Source: Enterobacter sp. RHBSTW-00994
GTDB taxonomy: Bacteria; Pseudomonadota; Gammaproteobacteria; Enterobacterales; Enterobacteriaceae
Direction of reading: 5' to 3'
Assembly: GCF_013782625.1 (NCBI RefSeq)
Contig: NZ_CP056199.1
Location: forward strand, 4,824,718 to 4,888,717
DNA length: 64,000 nucleotides
Notes under the pieces: model-generated
Told to the model about the DNA's origin: nothing
What the model saw: only the letters and a program-made list of their open reading frames with translations
Database searches by the model: none
Translations under genes and position numbers: made by a program
Shown here: positions 63,529 to 64,000 of the stretch, one piece after another
Layout: each line of letters opens with the position of its first letter
Position numbering within the stretch: the stretch's first letter is position 1

Positions 63529-64000
63529 TTCTCTTTCCTTCTTTCCCGCGTATTTTCGCACGTTTTCGCGTGGAAAATGAGCAGCGTTCGACGCGGAGAA
63601 GTCGAGCATAACGCGCCGGGTGGGGGATTATACGACCTCCCCGTTAAAGCGCAAGGATCGTCCAGGATCTTCGTTAGATCATTTAAGCAAAAAATTGTCT
63701 GTGCTCATTAATTTTTCCAATATGCGGGCTAAATCGTGGGGCACTCCTTGCAGGATCGATTACACTTACCCGGTTTCAGATCTTCCTGTGGATAAATCGG
63801 GAAGAATCTGTGAGAAACAGAAGATCTCTGACTCAGTTTAGGCTATGATCCGCGGTCCTGATCGCGATCCTGGGATCCCGACGGGGTAAAAATTGCAGAT
63901 AGCAATTCGCACGTCACCCTTTTGCACAGGGTCTATTCGACGTGTGCCAACAATCACGAATATTCAGTATCTTTCTTTTATTGTTCGAGTGGAGTCCGCC
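63529..64000 (+). promoter_or_regulatory. dnaA promoter and leader region (gene begins past the window)
   Basis: Contains the DnaA box at 63787, a TATGAT (63844-63849) matching the -10 of E. coli dnaAp2, and many GATC sites (63650-63890) consistent with SeqA control. The last bases, CGAGTGGAGTCCGCC, match the sequence that precedes the GTG start of E. coli dnaA, so the coding sequence should start at the next base. Confidence 0.8.
63787..63795 (-). promoter_or_regulatory. DnaA box in the dnaA promoter region
   Basis: TGTGGATAA on the plus strand is an exact TTATCCACA on the minus strand. In E. coli such a box lies between dnaA promoters P1 and P2 and mediates autorepression. Confidence 0.85.

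Overview
The window is the oriC region of an enterobacterial chromosome very close to Escherichia, Salmonella and Citrobacter. Nearly every protein reads as a close relative of its E. coli K-12 counterpart, and gene order is largely K-12-like read in reverse. An intact tryptophanase operon implies indole production. The bgl/cbr block of K-12 is missing, and a pectate-lyase gene sits between atpC and glmU. An indole-positive Citrobacter is my best guess, by inference only.

Layout: 1-7541 holds spf (Spot 42), polA, yihG, dsbA, srkA, yihD and mobAB. 7572-13077 is a complete rRNA operon on the minus strand (16S, tRNA-Ile, tRNA-Ala, 23S, 5S) with P1 and P2 promoters. 13227-23264 holds yieP-hsrA, the ribose operon (rbsDACBKR, minus strand) and kup. 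23487-28570 holds ravA-viaA, asnA, asnC and mioC. oriC lies at about 28576-28860. 28945-39059 holds mnmG, rsmG and the F1Fo ATP synthase operon atpIBEFHAGDC. 39159-41561 is an accessory island: two exact CRP palindromes, a 23-codon ORF and a PL9-type pectate lyase with a KdgR-like box. 41850-50152 holds glmUS and the Pho-regulated pstSCAB-phoU operon. 50224-56084 holds yieH, adeP, chrR, yieE, yidZ and mdtL. 56228-59419 is tnaCAB with its CRP site. 59576-63397 holds mnmE, yidC, yidD, rnpA and rpmH. The window stops inside the dnaA leader, apparently at the base before the dnaA start codon.

How the parts fit: most genes serve replication and its control (polA, oriC, mioC, the dnaA leader; TTATCCACA boxes recur at several of these), translation and tRNA modification (rRNA, mnmE, mnmG, rsmG, rpmH, rnpA), energy (atp), envelope precursors (glmU, glmS, yidC, dsbA) and nutrient uptake (rbs, pst, kup, adeP, tnaB).

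The strongest structural oddity is the rRNA operon. Its 5S side faces mobB (the rrnA flank in K-12) and its 16S side faces yieP (the rrnC flank). The roughly 90 kb lying between rrnC and rrnA in K-12 is therefore not here: either rrn-rrn recombination moved it, or the assembly was misjoined through the repeat. The other leads are candidate small genes at 39262 and 21314, the orphan pectate lyase, a palindromic repeat family, and a perfect 16-bp hairpin in front of mdtL. I see no CRISPR array, prophage or insertion sequence.
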